A stretch of 64,000 nt of DNA from Bacillus timonensis (GCF_004799755.1 NZ_SLUB01000020.1:1-64000); one strand, 5' to 3'. Shown: positions 13,960-24,363, numbered from the stretch's first letter. Notes: a model not told the origin generated them from the letters alone. Numbers and translations are program-made.

Positions 13960-15687
13960 TTGGATATACGGGTCACGCCTATGAGTCATTACGGTTCTTA
14001 TATGGCAGTCACATACCAAGAGAGCCAAAGCCCTGAGAAAAATGGACTTTATATAAATTCAGTAAAAGGAAAATCTAAGCATCATCAAAATGCTCTTAAA
14101 ATCATCCCAACAATAAATGGGGCTCCTGTTGGGTACACCTATGAAGCCGATGAATTTAAGATTGCCCTGACATTTGATGGTGGTAAAATCTTTTTATGCT
14201 TTGAAGATGCTGAAAGAATTTTTGTACAAGGCCAAGGAGAAAATGTTGGTCTAACTTTGGATACTCAACCAATCTTCAACTTCGAATATAACTATCTTTT
14301 AGGAAACACCGGCGAAGAATATTGCATTGTTAACAGCTACAAGAATCTAACTAAATACATGGTCTTTGCACCACAGGGATCAGTTATTCTTCAACAAAAC
14401 GTATTTATGGATACGACAGGTAGCACAAACAAAGCTGATAATCTTTCAAGTATCCAAATCACTTCAACTGGAGAGTCCAACGAATTCCTATGTGTCATTG
14501 AAGACATTCCTACGAACGGAGCCGTTCCGGAAAAAAGAGAATATAAGTTTGAAGATGCATTAAATAAGAGCACGAATCATTTTCTAAATTTCTTATCTAA
14601 GCACCCTATTGTTCCAAAAAGATTTCAACAAACTCTAAGAGAAGCTGCTTATCTAAATTGGACGTGTATAGTAAATGAACAAGGGTTGTTAAAAAGAAAA
14701 GCCATGTATATGTCAAATGCAAATTTCCCAGGTGTTTGGAGCTGGGATAATGCCTTTAATGCTTTAGCACTCGCAGGTGTTGATGATGACCTTGCATGGG
14801 ATCAAATTCAATTATTATTCGACTATCAGGACGACAAAGGCCAAATCCCTGGTTCTATAAGTGATTCCACCATCCGCTGGAATTTCTCCAAGCCACCTGT
14901 ACAAGGATTTTTTGTATTAAAGATGATGGAAAAAATGACATTGACTACTGAACAATTAGAAAAAATATATATTCAGATCCAGAGACATGTAGAATTTTAT
15001 CTCCGATACAAAGATTTCAATGGTGACGGAATTTGCGAATACCATCACGGAAATGATTCTGGACAGGACAACAGCACGGTGTTCAAAAATGCAGACATCA
15101 TCGATTCACCAGATTTAACGGCTTTCTTGATTAAATCGATGGATATGCTAGCTGTTGTAGCAGAAAAACTCGAGAGAGATCAAGATAAGAAATATTGGGA
15201 GGAACAATCCAAAAAATATACACAGAAATTTTGCGACTATTTTCTGGTTGAGGACCTCCCAGTCGCTCGATATACAAGAGACGGAAAAGTAATTAAAAGC
15301 GAAGGAATCCTGCCTTTAATATCAATTATCTTGGCAAATAAACTTCCTGAAGCGACTAAAAAGAAAATCATCAATGTTCTAAAAAGTGAAAAGTATTTAA
15401 CGAAGTGGGGAATTGCATCAGAAGCCATTGACAGTCCTTATTATGAGGAGGATGCATACTGGAGAGGACCAATTTGGGCTCCTACCACTCTACTCTTTGT
15501 AGAGGCATTTGAAGAATGTGGAGAACAAGAATTAGCAAATGAAATAACGAAGAAGTTTCTTGAACTATGTAAGATTGGTGGATTTGCAGAAAACTTTCAT
15601 GCTGAGACAGGAAAAGGATTAAGAGACCTTGCTCATACGTGGACGTCTAGCGTATTTATCCATCTAGCATCAAAACTAGCCAATTAA
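13960..15687 (+). CDS. GH63-like (six-hairpin) glycoside hydrolase
   Basis: 575 residues from the TTG at 13960, chosen because GAGGAG ends 8 nt upstream; a GTG at 13951 overlaps that site. An N-terminal beta-rich part (1-200) precedes an (alpha/alpha)6 barrel with motifs PGVWSWDNAF, HGNDSGQDNS, YWRGPIWAPT and GFAENFHAETG, as in GH63 and related trehalase-like hydrolases. Candidate catalytic acids are Asp366/Asp370 and Glu544/Glu549. There is no signal peptide, so it acts in the cytoplasm. With the adjacent PTS it would hydrolyse an imported phosphorylated alpha-glycoside. Relatives act on glucosylglycerate, mannosylglycerate or alpha-glucosides; the true substrate is unknown. It is not TreA (GH13). 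Confidence 0.8.
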   Translation: MDIRVTPMSHYGSYMAVTYQESQSPEKNGLYINSVKGKSKHHQNALKIIPTINGAPVGYTYEADEFKIALTFDGGKIFLCFEDAERIFVQGQGENVGLTLDTQPIFNFEYNYLLGNTGEEYCIVNSYKNLTKYMVFAPQGSVILQQNVFMDTTGSTNKADNLSSIQITSTGESNEFLCVIEDIPTNGAVPEKREYKFEDALNKSTNHFLNFLSKHPIVPKRFQQTLREAAYLNWTCIVNEQGLLKRKAMYMSNANFPGVWSWDNAFNALALAGVDDDLAWDQIQLLFDYQDDKGQIPGSISDSTIRWNFSKPPVQGFFVLKMMEKMTLTTEQLEKIYIQIQRHVEFYLRYKDFNGDGICEYHHGNDSGQDNSTVFKNADIIDSPDLTAFLIKSMDMLAVVAEKLERDQDKKYWEEQSKKYTQKFCDYFLVEDLPVARYTRDGKVIKSEGILPLISIILANKLPEATKKKIINVLKSEKYLTKWGIASEAIDSPYYEEDAYWRGPIWAPTTLLFVEAFEECGEQELANEITKKFLELCKIGGFAENFHAETGKGLRDLAHTWTSSVFIHLASKLAN

Positions 15688-15690
15688 CGA

Positions 15691-15725
15691 AAAAAGTGTG
15701 CGAGAGCTTTATCTCGTACACTTTT
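15691..15725. terminator. Bidirectional terminator between glycosidase and regulator
   Basis: AAAAAGTGTGCGAGA pairs with TCTCGTACACTTTTC (one G-T) around a 6-nt loop, with A and T runs on the two sides, between convergent genes. Confidence 0.88.
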
Positions 15726-15726
15726 C

Positions 15727-16446
15727 TTATTTTCGTTGCGTTTGGTCGAAGAACACAAAGTTACTTGGAGTATGCCTGGAAATGGTATATTCAAACATCA
15801 CACCATTCGCATTAAAAACATGACTGGTAACAACAACCACACTATTAAATCCATCTAGATTTAAATATTTGTCATCCATCTCGTTTGTTCTTTCAACCAC
15901 CATTTTTCGTTTTGCAGTGACAGCTCGTTGGTCCAGCTCTCTATCTAAGAATTCATAAATTGAATCCTCTGCTATTTCCAACGTTAATCCTTTCGCAATA
16001 TCTTTTCTAAAATAGTTGTAGTCCATGATAACCGGATTTCCTTCTAAATAACGGACACGCTTAAGGTGATACACTTCAACACCCATTGGAAACCTCGTAT
16101 GCTCATGAAGGTTTTGATCTACTACCAATTCCTCAAAGACAATCACTTCCGTCCGATGCTTTTTATGGTTTCGGATAGCAAACTCCTTAAACGTTTCTGT
16201 CTCTCCAAACATATATTCATTTTTTCCAAAGTCCTGATAAATAACGCGGACACCTTTCCCCTGTTTGGTTTGAACATATCCATCGTCCACAAGATTTCCG
16301 ATTGCTCTTCGTAAAGTGTTTCTTGAGCACCCATACTTTTTAACCAAAGTGTTCTCTGAAGGAAGGAATTGTTGATAATGGTATACATTTTGCTCAATTT
16401 TCATTTTTAAATCTTCATATATTTTTTCGTACTTAATACCTGACAT
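15727..16446 (-). CDS. GntR/HutC-family regulator, TreR-like
   Basis: 239 residues, about the length of B. subtilis TreR. An N-terminal winged helix (1-70: YEKIYEDLKMKIEQ, LPSENTLVKKYGCSRNTLRRAI, GYVQTKQGKG) is followed by a UTRA ligand-binding domain (about 90-235). TreR binds trehalose-6-phosphate, which releases it from its operator. Here the ligand is probably the phosphorylated product of the neighbouring PTS. TAGGAGG precedes the ATG. It is convergent with the glycosidase gene. A likely target is the 20-bp palindrome in front of the PTS gene, and possibly its own promoter. Confidence 0.85.
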   Translation of the reverse strand: MSGIKYEKIYEDLKMKIEQNVYHYQQFLPSENTLVKKYGCSRNTLRRAIGNLVDDGYVQTKQGKGVRVIYQDFGKNEYMFGETETFKEFAIRNHKKHRTEVIVFEELVVDQNLHEHTRFPMGVEVYHLKRVRYLEGNPVIMDYNYFRKDIAKGLTLEIAEDSIYEFLDRELDQRAVTAKRKMVVERTNEMDDKYLNLDGFNSVVVVTSHVFNANGVMFEYTISRHTPSNFVFFDQTQRK

Positions 16447-16534
16447 AGCAGCCTCCTACACCCTACCAGCCTCTATAAAAAATAAAACATAGATAAGAAG
16501 TTACTCATCTCAAATCCACTTCTATACCTGGCTT

Positions 16535-16597
16535 TACTTGAAACATAACAACTACAAATATCGTAATATCTCTACATTAATCCTTGTTTCAAGTATA
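16535..16597 (-). promoter_or_regulatory. Regulator gene promoter with spaced inverted repeat
   Basis: An 11-bp perfect inverted repeat (16535-16545 and 16585-16595) with centres 50 bp apart, about five helical turns. Its right arm overlaps an extended -10 (TGA-TATACT, TATACT at 16592-16597) that reads into the regulator gene. The arms share ACTTG/CAAGT with the palindrome at 13886-13905. Autoregulation with DNA looping is a possible reading. Confidence 0.45.
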
Positions 16598-16670
16598 TCA
16601 TTAAACTTAATGCAATAATTTTCTCTCGTTAAATAATTTAAGTCAATTTATTTGAAAAATTTCACGGCAA

Positions 16671-16708
16671 ATAAAACAGGCTACCTCATCAAAGATGAAA
16701 TAGCCTGT
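16671..16708 (-). terminator. rpsI: Terminator of rplM-rpsI
   Basis: A 15-bp stem (arms 16676-16690 and 16694-16708) with a 3-nt loop, then TTTTATTTG on the minus strand, 35 nt after the rpsI stop. It differs from the terminator after the rpsI fragment at 12293-12335. Confidence 0.9.
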
Positions 16709-16742
16709 AAACGTTGATATATCAAGTTTTCCAAGAAAAAAA

Positions 16743-17135
16743 TTAACGTTTTGAGAACTGAGGTGCTCTACGTGCGCCTTTAAGACCGTATTTCTTACGT
16801 TCTTTCATACGAGCGTCACGAGTTAATAGTCCAGCTGATTTTAAAGATGGACGGAATTCAGGATCAGCTTGTAGTAACGCACGAGCGATACCGTGGCGGA
16901 TAGCGCCAGCTTGACCTGTGTAACCACCACCGTTTACGTTAACAAGAACGTCATAACGTCCTACAGTTTCAGTAGCAGCAAGAGGTTGTTTTACAACTTC
17001 TCTTAAAGCTTCAAATGGAATATATTCTGCAATGTCACGACCGTTGATTACGATGCGTCCGTCGCCAGGAACTAGACGTACACGTGCAACAGAGCTCTTA
17101 CGACGACCAGTGCCATAATATTGTACCTGTGCCAA
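16743..17135 (-). CDS. rpsI: 30S ribosomal protein S9 (uS9)
   Basis: 130 residues, full length, beginning [20 protein letters not shown] and ending in the conserved SKR tail that reaches the P-site tRNA anticodon loop. The start is a TTG with AAGGAGGG 7 nt upstream. It is cotranscribed with rplM (20-nt gap). Its last ~43 bp are duplicated 4.4 kb downstream in mutated form, so the 3' end of this gene appears to have served as a recombination target. No ybaJ follows, unlike in B. subtilis. Confidence 0.98.
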   Translation of the reverse strand: MAQVQYYGTGRRKSSVARVRLVPGDGRIVINGRDIAEYIPFEALREVVKQPLAATETVGRYDVLVNVNGGGYTGQAGAIRHGIARALLQADPEFRPSLKSAGLLTRDARMKERKKYGLKGARRAPQFSKR

Positions 17136-17155
17136 ATTAATACCCTCCTTAATAA

Positions 17156-17593
17156 TTAACCGCGAAGTTCGTAAACTTCAGGTTGTTGAGCTTGATGTGG
17201 ATGTTCGCTTCCAGCATAAACGTGCAATTTTTTAAACATTTGACGACCAAGTGAACCTTTTGGAAGCATTCCTTTAATCGCAAGTTCAAGCATTTTTGTT
17301 GGATAGTTTGTGCGCATTTCTAATGCAGTTCTTGATTTTAATCCGCCTGGGAATTGGCTGTGACGGTAGTAAATTTTATCGTTTAATTTATTACCAGTTA
17401 ATTCGATTTTTTCAGCATTGATAATGATCACATTATCACCAGTGTCAACATGTGGTGTGAAAGTTGGTTTGTGTTTTCCACGAAGTAGTGTTGCAACTTC
17501 AGTTGATAAACGACCTAAAGTTTTACCTGCAGCATCTACAACATACCATTTACGCTCTATATTATTAGCATTAGCCATAAATGTTGTACGCAT
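17156..17593 (-). CDS. rplM: 50S ribosomal protein L13 (uL13)
   Basis: 145 residues, the standard length, with the uL13 hallmarks [33 protein letters not shown] and [12 protein letters not shown]. It binds 23S rRNA early in large-subunit assembly. The ATG at 17593 has AGGAGGG upstream. It is the first gene of the rplM-rpsI unit, preceded by a strong promoter and an L13-leader-like RNA. Confidence 0.98.
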   Translation of the reverse strand: MRTTFMANANNIERKWYVVDAAGKTLGRLSTEVATLLRGKHKPTFTPHVDTGDNVIIINAEKIELTGNKLNDKIYYRHSQFPGGLKSRTALEMRTNYPTKMLELAIKGMLPKGSLGRQMFKKLHVYAGSEHPHQAQQPEVYELRG

Positions 17594-17604
17594 GAGTTTC
17601 CCTC

Positions 17605-17690
17605 CTAATTTTACTAACGTTTCATATTGTATTTAATCACGATTAAAGTTCCGGGGCTTTAACGTGGGGTTTAAATATCATACCTAAAAT
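17605..17690 (-). promoter_or_regulatory. L13-leader-like RNA ahead of rplM
   Basis: The transcript from the promoter at 17691-17719 begins with a short leader in which CACGTTAAAG can pair with CTTTAATCGTG around CCCCGGAA. Firmicutes carry a conserved L13 leader at this place, thought to let the protein control its own mRNA. The call rests on position, one visible hairpin and recollection of the family. Confidence 0.6.
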
Positions 17691-17719
17691 ATAATATAAC
17701 TTTCAGGGTGTAATGTCAA
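17691..17719 (-). promoter_or_regulatory. Sigma-A promoter of rplM-rpsI
   Basis: Minus strand TTGACA (17714-17719), 17-bp spacer, TATTAT (17691-17696), about 95 nt before the rplM start. Confidence 0.85.
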
Positions 17720-17765
17720 GGAAATGTTACACCAGGATTAGTTGTTATGGCATTTTTTTATTTTC

Positions 17766-18518
17766 CTATTCCTGCCATCCCTCATAATATACCTGATATA
17801 GGTATAATCCGTGACCTGGAGCAGTCTTTCCTGCTAGTGAACGGTCTTTTCCAGCCAAAATAGACGTCATCATCTTTGCCTCTTTTTGCCCACTTCCAAC
17901 CTCTAGTAAAGTCCCAACAATGATTCTTACCATATTATACAAAAAACCATTTCCAATGAACGACAGAATGAGTTCATTGTCTTGCTTTTCCATTTTAATT
18001 AGGTAAATGGTTCGAACCTTATCCTGCACTTCTGTCTTTGACGCACAAAAACTCGTAAAATCATGTGTTCCCACCAGAAGTGCTGCAGCTTCTTTCATCG
18101 CGTTAAGATTAAGTGGATAGGGATAATGATGAGTATATTGACGTTTAAAAACGCAAGGCTCTTCACTCATCCACAATCGATATCGGTATTCCTTCGCCTT
18201 CACATCAAAACGTGCGTGAAACTCAGGGTCGACGATTTCCACCGAACGTACGCGAATGTCATCAGGGAGCAATGAATTCAAAGCCTTCTTCCACCCTTCG
18301 ACAGGAATGGATAAAGGAGAATCAAAATGAACAACCTGTCCAAGAGCGTGAACAGTTGCATCCGTTCGACCTGATGCTACAATTTTAATATGTTCCCCTT
18401 TATGCATGTTCTGTAACGCATGTTCTAAATCCGATTGAACGGTTCGTTTATTCGGTTGTACTTGGTATCCTGAAAACTGGGTTCCATCATACGATATGAT
18501 GCACTTGTACCGTCTCAT
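17766..18518 (-). CDS. truA: tRNA pseudouridine synthase A (TruA)
   Basis: 250 residues. It converts uridines 38-40 of the tRNA anticodon arm to pseudouridine. The catalytic Asp53 lies in GRTDATVHA; most TruA proteins have Gly where this one has Thr55. Other conserved pieces are [36 protein letters not shown] and [15 protein letters not shown] precedes the ATG. It follows ecfT with an 11-nt gap and ends the ecf operon. Confidence 0.95.
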   Translation of the reverse strand: MRRYKCIISYDGTQFSGYQVQPNKRTVQSDLEHALQNMHKGEHIKIVASGRTDATVHALGQVVHFDSPLSIPVEGWKKALNSLLPDDIRVRSVEIVDPEFHARFDVKAKEYRYRLWMSEEPCVFKRQYTHHYPYPLNLNAMKEAAALLVGTHDFTSFCASKTEVQDKVRTIYLIKMEKQDNELILSFIGNGFLYNMVRIIVGTLLEVGSGQKEAKMMTSILAGKDRSLAGKTAPGHGLYLYQVYYEGWQE

Positions 18519-18529
18519 CTTTTCCCTCG

Positions 18530-19321
18530 TTATCCACGTAATAAAAATAATACTGCTGCCGTTACGAATAGCAACACAAGCATTAAAGTATCAAGACCAC
18601 GCCACTGTAATAGACGCAGCTTGGTCCGTCCTTCCCCTCCACGATAGCCTCTTGCTTCCATGGCGATTGCGAGTTCCTCTGCTCGTTTAAAGGAACTAAT
18701 AAACAATGGTATCAATAAAGGAACAACTGCCTTCATGCGATCCTTAATTGGACCACTCGTAAATTCGACACCCCTTGCAGCCTGTGCCTTCATAATCTTC
18801 TCAGTTTCTTGCATCAATGTCGGAATAAATCGAAGTGAAATCGACATCATTAGCGCAAGTTCATGTGTGGGTAGACCCACTTTTTTAAAGGGTGCTAATA
18901 AACTTTCCATACCATCAGTAATCTCAATTGGCGTACTTGTTAATGTTAATATGGTGGTCATAATAATTAAAAATAATAGCCGTAATGAGATAAAAATCCC
19001 CTGTCTCACGCCACCCTCATACACTTCAAGCCAACCAAAATCAAATAAGAGGTCTCCTTCTTTTGTTAAAAAGATATGAAGAATAAATGTAAATAGGATC
19101 ACCCATAAAATTGGTTTTAACCCTGACAGAATATAGCGTATCGGAACCTTTGTTAATAACACAATCGTCAATGTGTAAGTCCCTAATAGCGCGTAGGTAA
19201 GAACTGAATTAGCGATAAAAACAATACACACATAAAAGAATATTAATAATAGCTTTGCCCTAGGATCCATTCGATGAAGGGGGGAGTTACCTGGAATATA
19301 GCGACCTATTATGATATTCAT
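18530..19321 (-). CDS. ecfT: ECF transporter transmembrane protein EcfT
   Basis: 263 residues with about five membrane helices and the two coupling-helix motifs typical of EcfT: ARG (AQAARGVEF) and ARGYRG ([10 protein letters not shown]). EcfT joins the two ATPases EcfA1/EcfA2 to exchangeable substrate-binding S components for vitamins and other micronutrients. Its ATG overlaps the ecfA2 stop (ATGA), giving translational coupling. The gene order ecfA1-ecfA2-ecfT-truA is that of B. subtilis. Confidence 0.96.
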   Translation of the reverse strand: MNIIIGRYIPGNSPLHRMDPRAKLLLIFFYVCIVFIANSVLTYALLGTYTLTIVLLTKVPIRYILSGLKPILWVILFTFILHIFLTKEGDLLFDFGWLEVYEGGVRQGIFISLRLLFLIIMTTILTLTSTPIEITDGMESLLAPFKKVGLPTHELALMMSISLRFIPTLMQETEKIMKAQAARGVEFTSGPIKDRMKAVVPLLIPLFISSFKRAEELAIAMEARGYRGGEGRTKLRLLQWRGLDTLMLVLLFVTAAVLFLLRG

Positions 19322-20193
19322 TGACGGGTCCCCTCCCCTTTAATTGCTTCCCCGACATAACGGACAATTTCATCTACTGATAGACTAGCATCGCGCGGGA
19401 TACTGATTCCTAATTTCTCTTCAAGTAACCCTTTGAGTCTGACTGCTTCAGGAACGTCCAATCCGAGATGCAGAACCTGTTCAGGGTTTGAGAAAATCTC
19501 AACAGGACTCCCTTGAAATTTAATCGTTCCTTTTTCCATCACAAGAATCTGATCAGCATAACGTGAAGCATCTTCCATACTATGGGTTACGAGAATGGTT
19601 GTAAGACCGCGTTCTTTATGGAGTTTATAAAACATCTCCATAATTTCAAGACGACCTCGTGGATCGAGTCCTGCAGTAGGTTCGTCCAAAACGAGTACCT
19701 GAGGGTTCATAGCCAGGATTCCAGCAATTGCAACACGTCTCATTTGACCGCCGCTTAGATCAAACGGAGATTTTGTTAGATATTCCTCAGAAAGACCTAC
19801 CATCTTGATTGTCTGCTTTGCTCTTTCCTTTGCTTCTTCTTCTGGCACACCAAAATTTAAGGGCCCAAAACAAATGTCCTTTTCGACTGTTTCCTCAAAC
19901 AACTGGTGTTCAGGGAATTGAAAGACGACTCCAACATTCTTTCGAAGAGGCTTAAGATTTTTTTCTTTTTGTTTTGCGGTGATTGTACGGTCACCAATCG
20001 TGATTGAGCCAGAAGTAGGTTGTAGGAGACCATTTAAATGCTGCAAAATAGTCGACTTCCCGGAACCTGTATGACCTATTACCGCCGTGTATGACCCAGA
20101 TTTTATTTTCGCATTCACATCATATAACGCTAGTCTTTCAAAAGGTGAACGAATCTGATAGCGATGCTCTAGTTTTTCGATTGTAATGTCCAT
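19318..20193 (-). CDS. ecfA2: ECF transporter ATPase EcfA2
   Basis: 291 residues, ABC ATPase: Walker A GHTGSGKST, Q-loop VFQFPEHQLF, signature LSGGQMRRVAIAG, Walker B VLVLDEPTAGLDP, and H-loop VTHSMED. It pairs with EcfA1 as the asymmetric ATPase dimer of the group II ECF module. The start lies inside the end of ecfA1 (25-nt overlap), so expression is coupled. The C-terminal helical extension, with LKGLLEEKLG and DEIVRYV, is usual for EcfA. Confidence 0.96.
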   Translation of the reverse strand: MDITIEKLEHRYQIRSPFERLALYDVNAKIKSGSYTAVIGHTGSGKSTILQHLNGLLQPTSGSITIGDRTITAKQKEKNLKPLRKNVGVVFQFPEHQLFEETVEKDICFGPLNFGVPEEEAKERAKQTIKMVGLSEEYLTKSPFDLSGGQMRRVAIAGILAMNPQVLVLDEPTAGLDPRGRLEIMEMFYKLHKERGLTTILVTHSMEDASRYADQILVMEKGTIKFQGSPVEIFSNPEQVLHLGLDVPEAVRLKGLLEEKLGISIPRDASLSVDEIVRYVGEAIKGEGTRQ

Positions 20194-21008
20194 AACTCAT
20201 TCACCAAGCCTTCTTCTGTTATATGATTCTTAGAAAGAGGAACACCGATAGCTCGTAGTTTTTTAGATACCTTTACGGAAAATGGCAAATCTAACCCAAT
20301 TTCTACTAGCTTTTCATCTAAAGCAAAAATTTCCTCCGGCTTCCCTTCTGCAAATAATTGCCCCTGGTTCATGACGATGATTCGATCGGCCCTTGCGGCT
20401 TCCTCTAAATCGTGGGTAATTGACATAACCGTGATTTGGCTTTCACTTTTGATTTCCCTTATTGTTTCTAAAACCTCTGTTCGTCCGATAGGGTCCAACA
20501 TCGAAGTTGCTTCATCTAAAATGATTAAATCGGGCTGAACAGCAAGAACACCCGCAATTGCTACCCTTTGCTTTTGTCCACCCGAGAGCTGATGTGGTTC
20601 ATGCTCAAGAAACTCTCGCATTTTTACCAGATCAATCACTCTTTCTATTCTCGATACCATCGTTTCGCGAAGAATTCCGTTGTTTTCCATACCAAAGGCA
20701 ATATCATCTTTTACAGTAGTACCAACAAATTGGTTGTCCGGGTTCTGAAACACCATGCCGATTTTTCTTCGAATATCCCAGATAGTCTCTTCGTTTAGCT
20801 GTACACCCTCTATCGTTACACTTCCCGATTGCGGTAACAATAATCCATTTAGGATTCGAGCTAATGTAGATTTCCCAGATCCATTATGACCTACAATCGC
20901 AAGCCATTCTCCTTTTCGAACAGAGAATGATAGATTTTCCAATGCGAGTTTTGTATTCTCTGCATATTTATAGCTTATCTGATCAACAACTAAAAGGTTT
21001 CCACTCAT
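20169..21008 (-). CDS. ecfA1: ECF transporter ATPase EcfA1
   Basis: 279 residues from the ATG at 21008, which has GAGGG 6 nt upstream; an ATG two codons earlier abuts that site. It has Walker A GHNGSGKST, Q-loop VFQNPDNQFVG, signature LSGGQKQRVAIAG, Walker B LIILDEATSMLDP and H-loop ITHDLEE. It is the partner of EcfA2. It is the first gene of ecfA1-ecfA2-ecfT-truA, separated from rplQ by a terminator and its own promoter. Confidence 0.96.
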   Translation of the reverse strand: MSGNLLVVDQISYKYAENTKLALENLSFSVRKGEWLAIVGHNGSGKSTLARILNGLLLPQSGSVTIEGVQLNEETIWDIRRKIGMVFQNPDNQFVGTTVKDDIAFGMENNGILRETMVSRIERVIDLVKMREFLEHEPHQLSGGQKQRVAIAGVLAVQPDLIILDEATSMLDPIGRTEVLETIREIKSESQITVMSITHDLEEAARADRIIVMNQGQLFAEGKPEEIFALDEKLVEIGLDLPFSVKVSKKLRAIGVPLSKNHITEEGLVNELWTLQSKN

Positions 21009-21317
21009 TCTCATCCCTCACTAAAATCAAATGCTCTTTGCATTTGCGCAAGTACTGAATAAAATTATTTCCATAGAAATAAAATCTTTTCTCATCTCAA
21101 CTTACTACCTTCCAAATTATTCGTTTCTACCTTATCTGTCAAGGGAATAAGAAGCGTTATTCCAATATTCAGGAGAAGTTTGTTTATATTGTGTGTATTC
21201 ATAAGGAGAGCAAAATGCTATTTGTAGATAATTCTATCTTTTTTGAAAAATAATGAACATAAAATAAAAAGGGCTTAGACCAGTTTAAAAAACTGTCCCG
21301 CCCTATAAAAATAAGAA
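21009..21317 (-). promoter_or_regulatory. rplQ-ecfA1 intergenic region with ecf promoter
   Basis: This 309-nt gap has no ORF. On the minus strand TTGACA (21137-21142), a 17-bp spacer and TAATTT (21114-21119) form a plausible sigma-A promoter 106 nt before ecfA1; the -10 is weak. The rplQ terminator occupies the left end. Confidence 0.55.
21266..21304 (-). terminator. Terminator after rplQ
   Basis: AGGGC...CAGTTT-TTTA-AACTG...GCCCT forms a two-part stem with internal mismatches and is followed by TTTTTATTTT on the minus strand. It closes the alpha operon. Confidence 0.7.
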
Positions 21318-21731
<414 letters not shown>

Positions 21732-21794
21732 CTAGGCTCTTGTAACAAGTATGACAATACGTAATGAAAAAGATTGCCTCTAATTCAAAGCGAT

Positions 21795-22739
21795 TCAATC
21801 ATCTTTACGTAAGCCTAAACCAAGCTCTTCTAGTTTAGCCTTAACTTCTTCTAAAGATTTACGACCAAGGTTACGTACCTTCATCATATCTTCTTCAGTT
21901 TTATGAGCAAGCTCTTGAACCGTATTGATTCCTGCTCTCTTTAAGCAGTTATATGAACGAACTGAGAGATCCAATTCTTCAATTGTCATCTCGAGGACTT
22001 TCTCTTTCTGATCCTCTTCTTTTTCAACCATAATTTCTGCATTTTGAGCTTCATCCGTTAATCCTACAAAAATATTTAAATGTTCTGTTAGGATTTTCGC
22101 ACCTAGTGCAATCGCTTCTTTCGGACCAGTACTGCCGTCTGTCCAAACATCAAAAGTCAGTTTGTCAAAGTTCGCGACCTGTCCAACACGTGTCTTTTCC
22201 ACTTGGTAATTAACACGTGAAACTGGAGTATAGATTGAATCAATCGGAATTACACCGATTGGTCGATCTTCACGCTTGTTTGCATCAGCTGGAGTATATC
22301 CTCGTCCACGCTTCGCAGTAAATCTCACACGAAAATGTGCGTCCTTAGCAAGTGTTGCAATGTGTAGATCTGGATTTAAGATTTCAACATCACTGTCATG
22401 TGTGATATCAGAAGCTTTTACCGGACCTTCACCTTGAACATCTATCTCAAGAGTCTTCTCTTCATCAGAGTAGATTTTAAGAGCTAATTTCTTCACATTT
22501 AAGATAATAGATGTTACATCTTCGACGACGCCTTCAATTGTTGAAAATTCATGCAGTACCCCATCTATTTGGATAGACGTTACAGCGGCACCAGGAAGAG
22601 AAGATAATAGGATACGACGTAAGGAGTTACCCAAAGTAGTTCCATATCCACGCTCAAGTGGCTCGACGACGAATTTACCGTATTTGGCATCTTCGCTGAT
22701 TTCAACCGTTTCGATTTTTGGTTTTTCAATTTCGATCAT
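21795..22739 (-). CDS. rpoA: RNA polymerase alpha subunit
   Basis: 314 residues. The N-terminal dimerisation domain (1-230: [23 protein letters not shown]) nucleates core assembly. A linker and the C-terminal domain (about 245-310: [31 protein letters not shown]) contact UP elements and regulators. Length and motifs are normal. AAGGAGGG lies upstream. A 289-nt gap separates it from rpsK. Confidence 0.99.
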   Translation of the reverse strand: MIEIEKPKIETVEISEDAKYGKFVVEPLERGYGTTLGNSLRRILLSSLPGAAVTSIQIDGVLHEFSTIEGVVEDVTSIILNVKKLALKIYSDEEKTLEIDVQGEGPVKASDITHDSDVEILNPDLHIATLAKDAHFRVRFTAKRGRGYTPADANKREDRPIGVIPIDSIYTPVSRVNYQVEKTRVGQVANFDKLTFDVWTDGSTGPKEAIALGAKILTEHLNIFVGLTDEAQNAEIMVEKEEDQKEKVLEMTIEELDLSVRSYNCLKRAGINTVQELAHKTEEDMMKVRNLGRKSLEEVKAKLEELGLGLRKDD

Positions 22740-23028
22740 TTATAAACCCTCCTTCAAAACGTCGAAACCTCGGCTAGACCATGATCAATGACGTCTAACC
22801 GAAATTCCCAAAAGTTAAGTTCCCTATCTGTGCACAACAACAACTCAATTCATTCTGTAAAGAACTTATAAACAAAACATGGCGATTCGTAAAATTGATC
22901 TCACTCACGCCTTTGTTACACTTATAAGAATAAAAAAGTTTATCAAAACCCATTAATCCATTATAGCCTTGGATCATAAATCTTATACAGAAAAAGATGA
23001 AATACGTCTTGTCGTATTTGAATGAATG
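22740..23028 (-). promoter_or_regulatory. rpsK-rpoA intergenic region
   Basis: This gap holds no convincing gene. After rpsK, AAATACG/CGTATTT (23000-23019) can form a weak hairpin followed by a broken T-run. Close to rpoA, GGTTAGAC/GTCTAGCC (22772-22779 with 22793-22800, one G-T) forms an 8-bp stem in the leader. A TATAAT lies between them without a clear -35. Partial termination or an internal promoter for rpoA is possible. Confidence 0.4.
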
Positions 23029-23418
<390 letters not shown>

Positions 23419-23437
23419 TTATCCATTACCTCCCTTA

Positions 23438-23943
<506 letters not shown>

Positions 23944-23972
23944 TCAAACCTCCTTGATAGTTCGGAGCGCAT

Positions 23973-24191
23973 TTATTTAAAACGGTACGTAATCCTACCG
24001 CGAGTCAAGTCATATGGTGATAATTCAACCGTAACCTTGTCTCCAGGTAAAATACGAATAAAGTGCATGCGAATTTTACCAGAAACATGAGCCAAAACAG
24101 TATGACCATTCTCTAATTCAACTTTAAACATTGCATTAGGTAATGTCTCTGCAACAGTACCTTCAACTTCAATTACATCATCTTTCGCCAT
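23973..24191 (-). CDS. infA: Translation initiation factor IF-1
   Basis: 72 residues, a single S1-like OB fold ([42 protein letters not shown]). It binds the A site of the 30S subunit during initiation. It lies between map and rpmJ. The ybzG-type KOW gene seen at this place in B. subtilis is absent; the 172-nt gap upstream contains no ORF of that kind. Confidence 0.98.
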   Translation of the reverse strand: MAKDDVIEVEGTVAETLPNAMFKVELENGHTVLAHVSGKIRMHFIRILPGDKVTVELSPYDLTRGRITYRFK

Positions 24192-24363
24192 TGGAATTGT
24201 TCTCCCTTCTTCAAATCAGTAACTTGCTCATTGACAAACATCGATACACACTAATCATCCTATACGTTTGCCATCGACCAGTTTTATTAATACTGCTCTG
24301 AACTTCCGGAGATACGTAATCAAAAATTAGATGAATGTTATTCTAATGAATAGGGTTTGTGCC

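Noticed and set aside
13951-15687. Identification of the glycosidase as TreA or a classical trehalase
   Set aside because: It lacks the GH13 catalytic motifs of TreA and the full GH37 signatures of trehalase; only a GH63-like six-hairpin assignment is supported.
22795-22977. 60-codon frame in the rpsK-rpoA gap
   Set aside because: Low-complexity AT-rich translation and no ribosome binding site; more likely leader RNA.
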